From NCBI RefSeq assembly GCF_014842875.1, contig NZ_JACYXZ010000001.1, forward strand, positions 434,001-498,000: a stretch of 64,000 nt of DNA, in the 5' to 3' direction. Within the stretch, counting starts at the first letter, position 1; every line of letters begins with the position of its first letter. Below are positions 18,137-26,519 of the stretch, piece by piece. This stretch comes from Nocardioides donggukensis (GTDB taxonomy: Bacteria; Actinomycetota; Actinomycetes; Propionibacteriales; Nocardioidaceae). The position numbers and the translations under genes are program-made. A model generated the notes under the pieces. That model was not told the origin of the DNA. It saw only the letters and a program-made list of their open reading frames with translations, and did not search any database.

Positions 18137-19971
18137 GAGCTGCTCCTGGCGTACATCTCGGAGACGGTGTCGTCGAACATCTGGGCGATGGCGGAGCGCT
18201 TGACCTTCTGGGTGGCGGTCAGCTCGCCGTCCTCGTGGTCGAGCTCCTTGGGCAGCAGGCGGAACTCCTTGACCTGCTCGACCTGCGCCAGCCGGGTGTT
18301 GACGTCCTTGACCACGCCGCTGATGAGCTCGACGACCTCCGGCTTGGCGGTCAGGTCCTTGTAGGTGCTGAAGCCGAGCTGCTTGCGCTGCGCCCACTCG
18401 CCGACGGTGTCGAGCTCGATGCCGATGAGCGCGGTGAGGTACTTGCGGCCGTCGCCGACGACGATCGCCTCGCGGACGTACGGCGACGCCTTGAGCTCGT
18501 TCTCGATCATCGAGGGCGAGATGTTCTTGCCGCCGGCGGTGATGATGATGTCCTTCATCCGGTCGGTGATCTTGAGGTGCGTGCCCTCCACCCACTCGCC
18601 GACGTCGCCGGTGCGCAGCCAGCCGTCCGCGCCGAGGACCTCCGCGGTCGCCTCGGGCTTGCGCCAGTAGCCGACGAAGACCCCGGGGTGCCGGGTGAGG
18701 ATCTCGCCGGTGGCCTCGTCGATCCTGACCTCGACACCGGGGTGCGCCTCGCCGACGGTGCCGAGCCGGATCCGGCCGGGCCGGTTGGCGGTGGCGACGG
18801 CGGTGTTCTCGGTCATCCCGTAGACCTCGTGCATCGGCACCCCGATCCCCATGAAGAAGCGGAGCACCTCGGGGGCGATCGGGGCGGCGCCGGAGGCGGC
18901 GTACCGGACCTTGCGCATGCCGAGCCGGTCCTTGAGGGCGCGGTAGAACACGACGTAGCCGATGCCGTAGACCAGCCGGGTGCGGGCGGTGTGCGCGCCG
19001 CCGTTGGCGACGAGCTGGTGCCCGAGCCGGTCGGCCACCTTCAGCCAGTAGGCGGCGACCTTGCGCTTGAACCAGGAGGCGCCGGAGAGCCGGATCTCGA
19101 CGCCGGCCAGGAGCTTCTCCCAGATCCGGGGCACGCCGAAGAGCACGGTGGGCTGCACCTCGCGCAGGTTCGCCGGCACGGTCTCGGCGGACTCGGCGAA
19201 GTTCACCTGGGTGCCGGCCGAGGCGTTGAACCAGGTGGTGAAGATCCGCTCGGCCACGTGCGAGAGCGGCAGGTAGGACAGCAGCAGGTCGTCGGGTCCC
19301 GGCGGCGGGTCGGTGAAGGCGCCCTCCTCGGCGAGGATCCTGATGGCGAACTCCACGTTGGCGATGCTGAGCATCGCGCCCTTGGGCGGCCCGGTGGTGC
19401 CGGAGGTGTAGATGAGCGTGGCCAGGTCCTCGGGCTCGGCGGCGTCCATGGTGGCGGCGATCGCGTCGGGGTGCGCGTCCCGGTGCTCACGGCCCAGCTC
19501 GAGGAAGTCCTCCCACGGCATCAGCAGCTCGTGGTCGTAGCGGTTCCGGATGCCGCGCGGCTCGAGGTAGACCACCTTGCGCAGGTCCGGGGCCTGGTCG
19601 AGGACCTCGAAGGTCTTGTCGACCTGCTCCTGGTCCTCGGCGAGGATCACCTTGGCGCCGGAGTCCCCGAGCAGGTAGCCGACCTCGGCGGCGGGGTTGG
19701 TGGGGTAGACGCCGACCGAGGCGGCCCGGGCGGCGAGGGCGCCCATGTCGGCGATCAGCCACTCGGGTCGGTTCTCGGCGTGGATCGCGACCCGGTCGCC
19801 GGGCTCCAGCCCGAGCGCCAGGTAGGCGTGGCCGGCGAGCTGGACCTGCTCCCAGTAGTCCTCCCACGTGTACTCGCGCCAGACGCCGAGGTGCTTGTCG
19901 CGCAGGGCGACGGCGTGCGGGCGGACCGTGGCGTGGTCCCGGATCCGGGTGACCGGGCTGGAGGTGCTCAT
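18133..19971 (-). CDS. AMP-dependent long-chain-type acyl-CoA ligase inside the ABC operon
   Basis: This 612-residue adenylate-forming enzyme has the phosphate loop LIYTSGTTGPPKGAM (residues 187-200), the VYGMTENTA motif, WLRTGDVGEW, and the hinge region ITDRMKDIIITAGGKNISP, as in FadD15-like ligases. It converts a carboxylic acid and CoA to the acyl-CoA through an acyl-AMP. Its place between the ATPase and permease genes, with 4-bp overlaps on the livH side and also on the livG side (ATG 19971 overlaps the livG stop), indicates vectorial activation: the imported acid is trapped as a CoA thioester. The chain length or ring structure of the substrate cannot be read from the sequence. Confidence 0.93.
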   Translation of the reverse strand: MSTSSPVTRIRDHATVRPHAVALRDKHLGVWREYTWEDYWEQVQLAGHAYLALGLEPGDRVAIHAENRPEWLIADMGALAARAASVGVYPTNPAAEVGYLLGDSGAKVILAEDQEQVDKTFEVLDQAPDLRKVVYLEPRGIRNRYDHELLMPWEDFLELGREHRDAHPDAIAATMDAAEPEDLATLIYTSGTTGPPKGAMLSIANVEFAIRILAEEGAFTDPPPGPDDLLLSYLPLSHVAERIFTTWFNASAGTQVNFAESAETVPANLREVQPTVLFGVPRIWEKLLAGVEIRLSGASWFKRKVAAYWLKVADRLGHQLVANGGAHTARTRLVYGIGYVVFYRALKDRLGMRKVRYAASGAAPIAPEVLRFFMGIGVPMHEVYGMTENTAVATANRPGRIRLGTVGEAHPGVEVRIDEATGEILTRHPGVFVGYWRKPEATAEVLGADGWLRTGDVGEWVEGTHLKITDRMKDIIITAGGKNISPSMIENELKASPYVREAIVVGDGRKYLTALIGIELDTVGEWAQRKQLGFSTYKDLTAKPEVVELISGVVKDVNTRLAQVEQVKEFRLLPKELDHEDGELTATQKVKRSAIAQMFDDTVSEMYARSSS

Positions 19972-20744
19972 GAGCCGATCTCCTCACCGAGGTAGGCGCG
20001 GATGACGTCGGGGTGCTGCTGCACCTCGGCCGGCGTCCCGGTGGTGATCGGGGTGCCGAAGTCGACGACCATGATCCGGTCGGCGAGGTCCATCACCAGC
20101 CCCATGTCGTGCTCCACCATGATGATCGGGACGTCCAGCTCGTCGCGGATGTCGAGGATGTAGCGGGCGGTGTCCTCGGTCTCCTCGAGGTTCATGCCGG
20201 CGACCGGCTCGTCGAGCAGCAGCAGCTTGGGCTCCATGGCGAGGGCCCGGCCGAGCTCGACGCGCTTCTGCACGCCGTAGGGCAGGAGCCCCACCGGCAG
20301 GCTGCGCCAGGCCTCCAGCTCGAGGAAGTCCACGATCTCCTCGACGAAGCGGCGGTGCTCGAGCTCCTGGTTGCGGGCCTTGCCGCGCCACAGGAACGCC
20401 GCGGCCGCGCCGTACCCGATGTGCTGGTGCCGCCCGAGCATGAGGTTGTCGAGCACGGTGAGGTGCTCGAAGAGCGCGATGTTCTGGAAGGTGCGGGCCA
20501 TCCCCATGGCGGCGATCCGGAACGGCCGGCGACCGAGGATGTCCTCGCCGAGGAACCGCACCGAGCCCTGCTGCGGGCGGTAGACGCCGGACAGGACGTT
20601 GAACAGCGAGGTCTTGCCGGCGCCGTTCGGGCCGATGATCGCGAAGAGCTCGCCGGGGTTGACCTCGAAGCTGACCCCGTTGACGGCCTTCACGCCGGCG
20701 AAGGACAGGTGTACGTCGTCGAGCCGGGCCACGGGTGCACTCAT
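19968..20744 (-). CDS. livG: Branched-chain-type ABC transporter ATP-binding protein (LivG-like)
   Basis: This 258-residue ATPase has Walker A GPNGAGKTS (residues 38-46), the LivG-type signature LPYGVQKRVELGRAL in place of the usual LSGGQ, Walker B LLLLDEPVAGMN, and the VEHDMGLVMDLADRI switch region. It forms the nucleotide-binding dimer with LivF. The ATG at 20744 overlaps the livF stop by 4 bp. Confidence 0.94.
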   Translation of the reverse strand: MSAPVARLDDVHLSFAGVKAVNGVSFEVNPGELFAIIGPNGAGKTSLFNVLSGVYRPQQGSVRFLGEDILGRRPFRIAAMGMARTFQNIALFEHLTVLDNLMLGRHQHIGYGAAAAFLWRGKARNQELEHRRFVEEIVDFLELEAWRSLPVGLLPYGVQKRVELGRALAMEPKLLLLDEPVAGMNLEETEDTARYILDIRDELDVPIIMVEHDMGLVMDLADRIMVVDFGTPITTGTPAEVQQHPDVIRAYLGEEIGS

Positions 20745-21529
20745 GCCGACCACCTCTTCTTCCGCCGGTAGTGCTTGGTGTCGCGGAACGACTTGCGACC
20801 GTCCTCGCCGGGGTGCAGGCCCAGGTAGAACTCGCGGACGTCGTCGTCGCGCAGCAGCGCGGCGGCCGGCTTGTCCATGACCACCCGGCCGGTCTCCATC
20901 ACGTAGCCGTGGTCGGCCACCGACAGCGCCATCGTCGCGTTCTGCTCGACGAGGAGCACGCTGGTGCCGGTCCGGTTGATCTCCAGGATCACGTCGCGGA
21001 TCGCCTCGACCATCAGCGGGGCCAACCCCAGGGTCGGCTCGTCGAGCAGCAGGTAGCGGGGGTCGGACATCATCGCCCGGCCGATCGCCAGCATCTGCTG
21101 CTCGCCGCCGGACAGGTAGCCCGCGACCTTGCCGCGCCGCTCGGCCAGCACCGGGAACAGGCCGTAGACCCGCTCCAGGTTGTCGGCCATCTGCGGGCGG
21201 GCGGTGTGCGCCCCGACCTTGAGGTTCTCCTCGATGCTGAGCTCGACGAAGACCCGGCGGCCCTCGAGCACCTGGCGCACGCCGTTCTTGACGATCTTCT
21301 CCGGGGAGGTGCGGTGCAGGGGCTTGCCGTCGAGGTCGACGCCGCCCTTGGTGACCGCGCCCTCGTGGATGCCGAGCAGGCCGGTGAGGGCCCTCAGCAG
21401 CGTCGTCTTGCCGGCTCCGTTGGAGCCGAGCAGTGCCACGATCTTGCCTTCCGGGACCTCCAGGCTCACCCCCCGGAGGGCCAGCACGACGTCGTCGTAG
21501 ACGACCTCGAGGTTGCGTGCACTCAGCAT
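20741..21529 (-). CDS. livF: Branched-chain-type ABC transporter ATP-binding protein (LivF-like)
   Basis: This 262-residue ATPase has Walker A GSNGAGKTT (35-43), signature LSGGEQQ (139-145) and Walker B LLLDEPTLGLAP (about 159-170). It carries a basic C-terminal extension of about 25 residues (GLHPGEDGRKSFRDTK, then HYRRKKRW) that most LivF proteins lack. It is the first gene of the operon; the ATG follows GGAG with a 4-nt spacer. The promoter lies in the 193-bp gap shared with the divergent PucR-type gene. Confidence 0.94.
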   Translation of the reverse strand: MLSARNLEVVYDDVVLALRGVSLEVPEGKIVALLGSNGAGKTTLLRALTGLLGIHEGAVTKGGVDLDGKPLHRTSPEKIVKNGVRQVLEGRRVFVELSIEENLKVGAHTARPQMADNLERVYGLFPVLAERRGKVAGYLSGGEQQMLAIGRAMMSDPRYLLLDEPTLGLAPLMVEAIRDVILEINRTGTSVLLVEQNATMALSVADHGYVMETGRVVMDKPAAALLRDDDVREFYLGLHPGEDGRKSFRDTKHYRRKKRWSA

Positions 21530-21599
21530 GTGACTCCGTTTTCCGCTGGGGAGGCGTGTGACGTGGCACTCATCGTGCGTGCTGTCGGTGCGGCGTGTC

Positions 21600-21617
21600 T
21601 TTGGGCGGCTGCCCAAA
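21600..21617. promoter_or_regulatory. Candidate operator between livF and the PucR-type regulator
   Basis: TTTGGGC-N4-GCCCAAA is a perfect 7-bp inverted repeat in the middle of the divergent intergenic region (21530-21722). A protein bound there could control both transcripts; the adjacent PucR-type regulator is the obvious candidate. No clear -35/-10 pair was identified. Confidence 0.45.
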
Positions 21618-21722
21618 TCCTCGGGCCCCGGTTCGTTCCCGGGTCACAACCGGATCTGGACGAACGGTGGTGCGCCCGGGGCTCATGGGGGAGGATCGCG
21701 GGTGACTACCGGGGAGGTGGTG

Positions 21723-22967
21723 ATGGTCCAGGACGTCCTGTCGCTGCACGACGACGCCCGTGGGGTCGAGGTGCTCGCGGACTGGGTCCGGGGGCGCGCC
21801 GACGCCGTCGCCCACGACGCCACCGAGGCGATCTGGGCGGAGGTGGACGCCTACGGCGACCGCGCCGACCAGACCCTCAAGCCGGAGGTGGCCGCGCACT
21901 GCCGGCAGGTGTTCCTCGCGTTCCTGGCCAGCGTGGACGGGCGTCGCAACCCGGGCCGCGCCGACTTCCCCTGGACCAGCCGGCACGCCATGCGCCGCGT
22001 GGACCTCGGCATCGCGCTCCCGGACTTCATGAAGGCGTTCCGGATCGGGCAGATCACGCTCTGGGACGACATCCTCGAGGGCGTCCGCGAGAACCCCGGC
22101 GCCAAGGACGCCGCGCTGCTCCTGGTCAACCAGGTGATGCGCACGATCGAGGTCGGCAGCACCGCCGCGGCGGAGGCCTACCTCGAGGCGCAGCAGTTCA
22201 AGATCGCCGACTCCGCCCGGCTGGCCCGGGACCTGCTCGAGGACCTGCTGGCCGGTCGGCCGCCCACGGTGCGACCCCGGGTGGTGGCCCTGGCCGAGGT
22301 CGGGCTGGCCGAGGACCGTCCCCTGTTCGTCGCGGTGGGCCGGGTGCCCGCCCCGGACGAGGCGCCCGCTGGCCGCCGCGACCTGTTCCGGCTCCGGACG
22401 GCGCTGGCCAGCCCCGGTCGCGGCCTGGCCGTCGTCCGCCAGGACGAGGTGGTCGCGGTGCTGCCGGTCAGCCCCGGCTCCGAGGGCCGGGTGCTCGAGG
22501 GGCTGCGCAGCGCGGTCACCTCGCTGTCCGGCCAGGGCGTCTTCGCCGAGGTCGGCGTCAGCACCGCGCGTGCCGGCCTGCACGACGTGCCCGAGGCCTA
22601 CGACGAGGCCCGGATGGCGGGCCGGGCCCTGTCCGCCCCGGGCGTCCGCAGCCTGGCCGAGATGTCGACCCTGGACTTCCTGGTGGCCTCCCACGGCACC
22701 GAGGCGCAGCGCATGGTGCGCCCCGAGGTGCGGGCGTTCGTGCTGGAGGACCTGGCCGGCGACGGCATGTTCGTCGAGACGCTCAGCCAGTACGTCGCCC
22801 ACGACCTCAACGCCAAGCTTGCTGCGATGAAGCTGCACGTGCACGCGAACACCGTCTACTACCGCCTGGAGCGGATCGCCGAGCGCACCGGCTGCGACGT
22901 ACGCCGCGTGGACGAGCTGATCGACCTGCTGCTGGCCGTGCGCCTGGTCCGGAGCGAGCGGCACTGA
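21723..22967 (+). CDS. PucR-family-type transcriptional regulator (C-terminal HTH_30)
   Basis: This 414-residue protein has an N-terminal helical RsbRD/PucR-like sensory region (about 1-170), a middle GGDEF-like PucR domain, and the C-terminal helix-turn-helix KLHVHANTVYYRLERIAERTG (about 375-395), the hallmark of PucR/CdaR regulators. It is divergent from the liv operon, so it probably activates that operon in response to the imported acid or its CoA ester. ATG 21723 follows GGGGAGG with a 5-nt spacer; GTG 21702 and GTG 21720 in the same frame are alternatives. Confidence 0.88.
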   Translation: MVQDVLSLHDDARGVEVLADWVRGRADAVAHDATEAIWAEVDAYGDRADQTLKPEVAAHCRQVFLAFLASVDGRRNPGRADFPWTSRHAMRRVDLGIALPDFMKAFRIGQITLWDDILEGVRENPGAKDAALLLVNQVMRTIEVGSTAAAEAYLEAQQFKIADSARLARDLLEDLLAGRPPTVRPRVVALAEVGLAEDRPLFVAVGRVPAPDEAPAGRRDLFRLRTALASPGRGLAVVRQDEVVAVLPVSPGSEGRVLEGLRSAVTSLSGQGVFAEVGVSTARAGLHDVPEAYDEARMAGRALSAPGVRSLAEMSTLDFLVASHGTEAQRMVRPEVRAFVLEDLAGDGMFVETLSQYVAHDLNAKLAAMKLHVHANTVYYRLERIAERTGCDVRRVDELIDLLLAVRLVRSERH

Positions 22968-22977
22968 CGTCGCACTA

Positions 22978-23006
22978 TTGATTTAGTACGCCAATCAGCG
23001 TAATGT
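22978..23006 (+). promoter_or_regulatory. Leaderless promoter and inverted repeat of the arsR-type gene
   Basis: TTGATT (22978-22983), 17 bases, TAATGT (23001-23006), 7 bases, ATG 23014. The inverted repeat TACGC-N6-GCGTA (22987-23002) lies in the spacer and touches the -10, so a bound repressor would block transcription. This is the most AT-rich intergenic stretch in its area. Confidence 0.7.
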
Positions 23007-23013
23007 TTGCCAT

Positions 23014-23376
23014 ATGGCGAACTTTGCAGGCATGTCCCCGGCGGCGATGGACCGACTGTTCGTCGCCCTCGGCGACGCCTCCCGGCGTCACATCCTGGTG
23101 CAGCTGGCCGAGCGCGGCGCGCTGAGCGTGGGCGAGGCCAGTCGGGGCCTCGACCTGTCGCCGGCGGGCATCACCAAGCACGTGAAGGTGCTGGAGGAGG
23201 CCGGCCTGGTGTCCCGTCGCCTGGCCGGTCGCCGGCACGTCCTGAGCCTGGAGTCGGAGCGGCTCCTGCTCGCCGAGGACTGGATCGACCGCTACCGCAG
23301 TCTGTGGGAGCACAGCCTGGAGCGGCTGGCTGCCGTGGCTGCCCACCTCGAGGCAGAAGGAGAAGACAGTGACTGA
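23014..23376 (+). CDS. ArsR-family winged-helix repressor
   Basis: This 120-residue protein has the ArsR layout: FVALGDASRRHILVQLAERGALSVGEASRGLDLSPAGITKHVKVLEEAGLVSRRLAGRRHVLSLE. No CxC metal site is present, so this is a non-metal-sensing ArsR of the kind usually coupled to SRPBCC genes. It probably represses its own operon at the inverted repeat in its promoter. The start follows directly from the leaderless promoter. The next gene overlaps it by 8 bp. Confidence 0.92.
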   Translation: MANFAGMSPAAMDRLFVALGDASRRHILVQLAERGALSVGEASRGLDLSPAGITKHVKVLEEAGLVSRRLAGRRHVLSLESERLLLAEDWIDRYRSLWEHSLERLAAVAAHLEAEGEDSD

Positions 23377-23824
23377 GACCACCCACCTGAGCCTGGAGGT
23401 CGACCAGCTGGTCGACGCCAGGCCGGAGACCGTCTACCGCCTGCTCACGGAGCCGGAGCTCTACGCCCGCTGGTTCGGGCCTGCCGGGTCGGTCGTGACC
23501 GTGGAGTCGATGGACGTCCGGCTCGGCGGGCGGCTGGGCCTGTCCATCGCGATCCCGGCCGCGGACCTGACGGTCGGGATCGAGGGGTTCTACGAGGTGA
23601 TCGAGCCCCCGACCAGGCTCGTGCACACCTGGCGCTCGCTCGACGAGGAGCTGGTCACCTCGGTGACCTTCACGCTCGAGCCGCAGGGGGAGGGGACCCG
23701 CCTGGTGGTGACCCACCGCGGGTTCGTGGACCCCGTCGACCTGGAGAGCAACCAGGGCGGCTGGCACGACCACCTGGCCACGCTGGCCGAGCGAGCGGTC
23801 GAGCTCGAGCGGAGCCTGTCGTGA
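23369..23824 (+). CDS. SRPBCC (AHSA1/ATPase-activator-like) domain protein
   Basis: This 151-residue protein has the START-like fold signature: VDARPETVYRLLTEPELYARWFGPAG at the N-terminus, the G-F-Y-EVIEPPTRLVHTWRS strand region, and a C-terminal helix GGWHDHLATLAERAVELERSL. It probably binds a small hydrophobic ligand; the family is often encoded next to an ArsR gene. GTG 23369 overlaps arsR by 8 bp, and the stop overlaps the next GTG by 4 bp. Confidence 0.9.
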   Translation: MTETTHLSLEVDQLVDARPETVYRLLTEPELYARWFGPAGSVVTVESMDVRLGGRLGLSIAIPAADLTVGIEGFYEVIEPPTRLVHTWRSLDEELVTSVTFTLEPQGEGTRLVVTHRGFVDPVDLESNQGGWHDHLATLAERAVELERSLS

Positions 23825-24300
23825 GCGCGGGGCAGGCCGCACCCGTGCGCTCGCGCGTGGGTCGCGAGGTGTTCGTCTGGGGGCTGGCCGGGTGGGGGCT
23901 CCTGCACCTGGTCGGTGGGGCGTCCCTCCTGGCCGCCGGCGGCACCGAGGGCCTCGACACGCTGGCGCCCGGGGCGGCCACCCCCGCGCCCGACCCCGCC
24001 GGGGAGGCCGCTGCCGCGGTGGTCCACTTCCACGGGTTCAACATCGCGGCCGCCGGGCTCCTGGTCCTGGCGCTCGCGCTGGCGTGGCGGCGTACGGGTC
24101 GGTCGTGGCAGGCGGCAGTGGCCGTCGGCGTGGCCGCCGTGCTGGACCTGGGGCTGGTGGCGTTCCTGCTGGCGCCCGGGCTGATGCCGCTCTCCGAAGG
24201 GCTGTGGGGCATCGCCCTGCTGGCCGTCGGGCTCGTGGGGTACGCCGTCCACCGCGGCGTGCGTCGTCCCGTTCCGGTCACGTTCACGCGGGCGGCTTAG
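23821..24300 (+). CDS. Small four-helix membrane protein, function unknown
   Basis: This 159-residue protein has about four hydrophobic segments (about residues 18-38, 62-83, 94-117 and 124-141) and a long Pro/Ala loop between the first and second, which includes VVHFHGFN. No domain family is recognised with confidence. It is the third gene of the arsR-SRPBCC operon (4-bp GTGA overlap), so it is expressed with them. Its stop codon overlaps the end of the converging EF-G-like gene by 4 bp, leaving no room for a terminator. Confidence 0.75.
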   Translation: MSAGQAAPVRSRVGREVFVWGLAGWGLLHLVGGASLLAAGGTEGLDTLAPGAATPAPDPAGEAAAAVVHFHGFNIAAAGLLVLALALAWRRTGRSWQAAVAVGVAAVLDLGLVAFLLAPGLMPLSEGLWGIALLAVGLVGYAVHRGVRRPVPVTFTRAA

Positions 24301-26393
24301 TCAGGAGCGGGCTCCAGCGTCGTGGCCACCGGGTCCGGGACCCGCTCGTAGCGGGCGAACGCGCGCGTGAACGAGGCCGAGCCGTGGGTGATGGAGCGCA
24401 GGTCGGCGGAGTAGCGACGCAGCTCCAGCTGGGGCACCTGGGCCCTGACCACGACCAGGCCCGGCTCGCCGGCGGGCTCGCTGCCCAGGACCTTCCCCCG
24501 CCGCGCGGACAGGTCCCCCATGACCGTGCCGACCAGGGCGTCGGCGACGACCACCTCCACCTCGTCGACCGGCTCGAGGAGGCACGTCCCGCCTCGGGTC
24601 GCAGCATCGCGCAGCGCCAGCCCGCCGGCGGTCTGGAACGCCATGTCGGAGGAGTCGACGCTGTGCGCCTTGCCGTCGGTCAGGGTCACCCGGAGGTCGA
24701 CCATCGGGTGGCCGGACTCGACGCCCTGAGCCATCTGCGCCCGGACGCCCTTCTCGACCGAGGGGATGAACTGTCGGGGCACGGCACCACCGACGACCCG
24801 GTCGACGAACTCGAAGCCGGCCCCTTGCGCAAGTGGTTCGACCTCGATGCTGCACACGGCGTACTGCCCGTGCCCGCCGCTCTGCTTGACGTGCCGGCCG
24901 TGGCCGGTGGCGGGCCGCACGAACGTCTCCCGCAGGGGCACGCGGAGCTCGACCTCCTCGACGCCCACGCCGTAGCGGGTCGCGAGCCGGTCGAGCAGCA
25001 CGTCGGCGTGGGCCTCGCCCATCGTCCACAGCACGATCTGGTGGGTCTCGTCGCTGTGCTCGACCCGCAGGGTGGGGTCCTCGGCGGCCAGCCGCTGGAG
25101 TCCCAGGCCGAGCTTGTCCTCGTCGCTGCGCGCCGTGACCCGGATCGCCACCGGCAGCTGGGGTTCGGGCATCCGCCAGGGCTCCAGGACCAGCGGCAGG
25201 TCGACGGAGGCGAGGGTGTCGCTGGTCTCGGCCCGTCGGAGCCGTCCGATGGCGCAGAGGTCGCCCGCGATGACGGCCGGGGCAGTGCGCTGGGTCTTGC
25301 CCAGCGGCACCGAGAGGCTCCCGATCCGCTCCACCTCGTCGTGGTCCGGGTGGCTCGAGGCCGGGTCGGTGCCGGTGCCGGCCCACGCCGAGCGGTGCCC
25401 GGACACGTGCACCGAGGCGTCCGGCCGCACGGTCCCCGAGAACACGCGGACCAGGCTGACCCGCCCCACGTAGGGGTCGGTGGTCGTCTTGACCACCTCC
25501 GCGACCAGCGGACCGGCCGGGTCGCACGCGATCGCCGGGCCTGGACGGCCCGCGGGGGTGTAGACCGTCGGCAGCCGATGCTCCAGTGGTGAGGGGAAGG
25601 CCGACACCATGAGGTCGAGCAGCTCCGTGGCCCCGGCGCCGCTGGTCGAGTCAACCGGGACGACGGGATGGAACGACCCCCGGGCGACGGCGAGCTCCAG
25701 GTCTCGGACCAGGACATCGGTGTCGATGGGCTCGCCGGCCAGGTAGCGCTCCATCAGGGTCTCGTCCTCGGACTCCTCGATGATCCCCTCGATGAGCGCC
25801 GCCCGCTCCGCCTCGTGGCCGTGGTCGTCGGTGATCAGGCCGACGACACGTCCGTCGTCGTGCAGGTGGACCGGCAGCACCCGGTCGCCGAAGACGCCCT
25901 GCGCCTGGGCCACTACGCCGTCGACGTCGGCGCGGGCGTGGTCGAGCTTGGTGACGACGAGCACGCGGGGCATGGCCACGTCGGCGCACTCGCGCCAGAG
26001 CGCCCGCGTCGGCTCGTCGACCCCCTCGTTGGCGGCGATGACGAACAGGGCGCAGTCGGCAGCCCGCAGGCCCGCGCGCACCTCGCCGAGGTAGTCGACG
26101 TACCCGGGGGCGTCCAGCAGGTTGACCTTCACGCCGTCGTGCACCAGCGGCGCGAGGGCCAGGGCCACGGAGCGCTGCTGGCGGTGCTCGATCTCGTCGA
26201 AGTCGCAGACCGTGGTGCCGTCCTCGGTGGTCCCGGCCCGGTTCAGCACGCCGGCCTCGACCAGCAGCCGCTCGACGAGGGTGGTCTTCCCCGCGCCCGC
26301 CGCACCCACGACCAGCACGTTGCGGATCGCCTCCGGCCGGATAGCGACCGGAGGCCCGGCCTGGCTGTCGACCCCGGCGACCTCTCTGCTCAT
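24297..26393 (-). CDS. EF-G-like translational GTPase (EF-G2 type)
   Basis: This 698-residue protein is homologous to elongation factor G over its whole length. G1 is GAAGAGKTT (residues 30-38), G3 is DAPGY, and G4 is TKLD (not the standard NKxD). Domain II, the III/IV region with GRHVKQSGGHGQYAV and the C-terminal domain V (VMGDLSARRGKVLG) are recognisable. Proteins of this kind (for example the second EF-G-like protein in mycobacteria) do not replace EF-G in translocation; the true role is unclear. There is no rpsL/rpsG/tuf cluster here, which supports the paralogue call. Confidence 0.92.
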   Translation of the reverse strand: MSREVAGVDSQAGPPVAIRPEAIRNVLVVGAAGAGKTTLVERLLVEAGVLNRAGTTEDGTTVCDFDEIEHRQQRSVALALAPLVHDGVKVNLLDAPGYVDYLGEVRAGLRAADCALFVIAANEGVDEPTRALWRECADVAMPRVLVVTKLDHARADVDGVVAQAQGVFGDRVLPVHLHDDGRVVGLITDDHGHEAERAALIEGIIEESEDETLMERYLAGEPIDTDVLVRDLELAVARGSFHPVVPVDSTSGAGATELLDLMVSAFPSPLEHRLPTVYTPAGRPGPAIACDPAGPLVAEVVKTTTDPYVGRVSLVRVFSGTVRPDASVHVSGHRSAWAGTGTDPASSHPDHDEVERIGSLSVPLGKTQRTAPAVIAGDLCAIGRLRRAETSDTLASVDLPLVLEPWRMPEPQLPVAIRVTARSDEDKLGLGLQRLAAEDPTLRVEHSDETHQIVLWTMGEAHADVLLDRLATRYGVGVEEVELRVPLRETFVRPATGHGRHVKQSGGHGQYAVCSIEVEPLAQGAGFEFVDRVVGGAVPRQFIPSVEKGVRAQMAQGVESGHPMVDLRVTLTDGKAHSVDSSDMAFQTAGGLALRDAATRGGTCLLEPVDEVEVVVADALVGTVMGDLSARRGKVLGSEPAGEPGLVVVRAQVPQLELRRYSADLRSITHGSASFTRAFARYERVPDPVATTLEPAPD

Positions 26394-26519
26394 CGTGACG
26401 GCCCCTGCTCCCTAGCCCGACGGTCCGAAGAGTGTCAGCCCACTGTTCACCCGATCGGCCTCGCGAGACAAGCAGTCACCGCCCCAGGAGTTTTCATGGC
26501 CGGGGTGGGCCGGGGCCGG

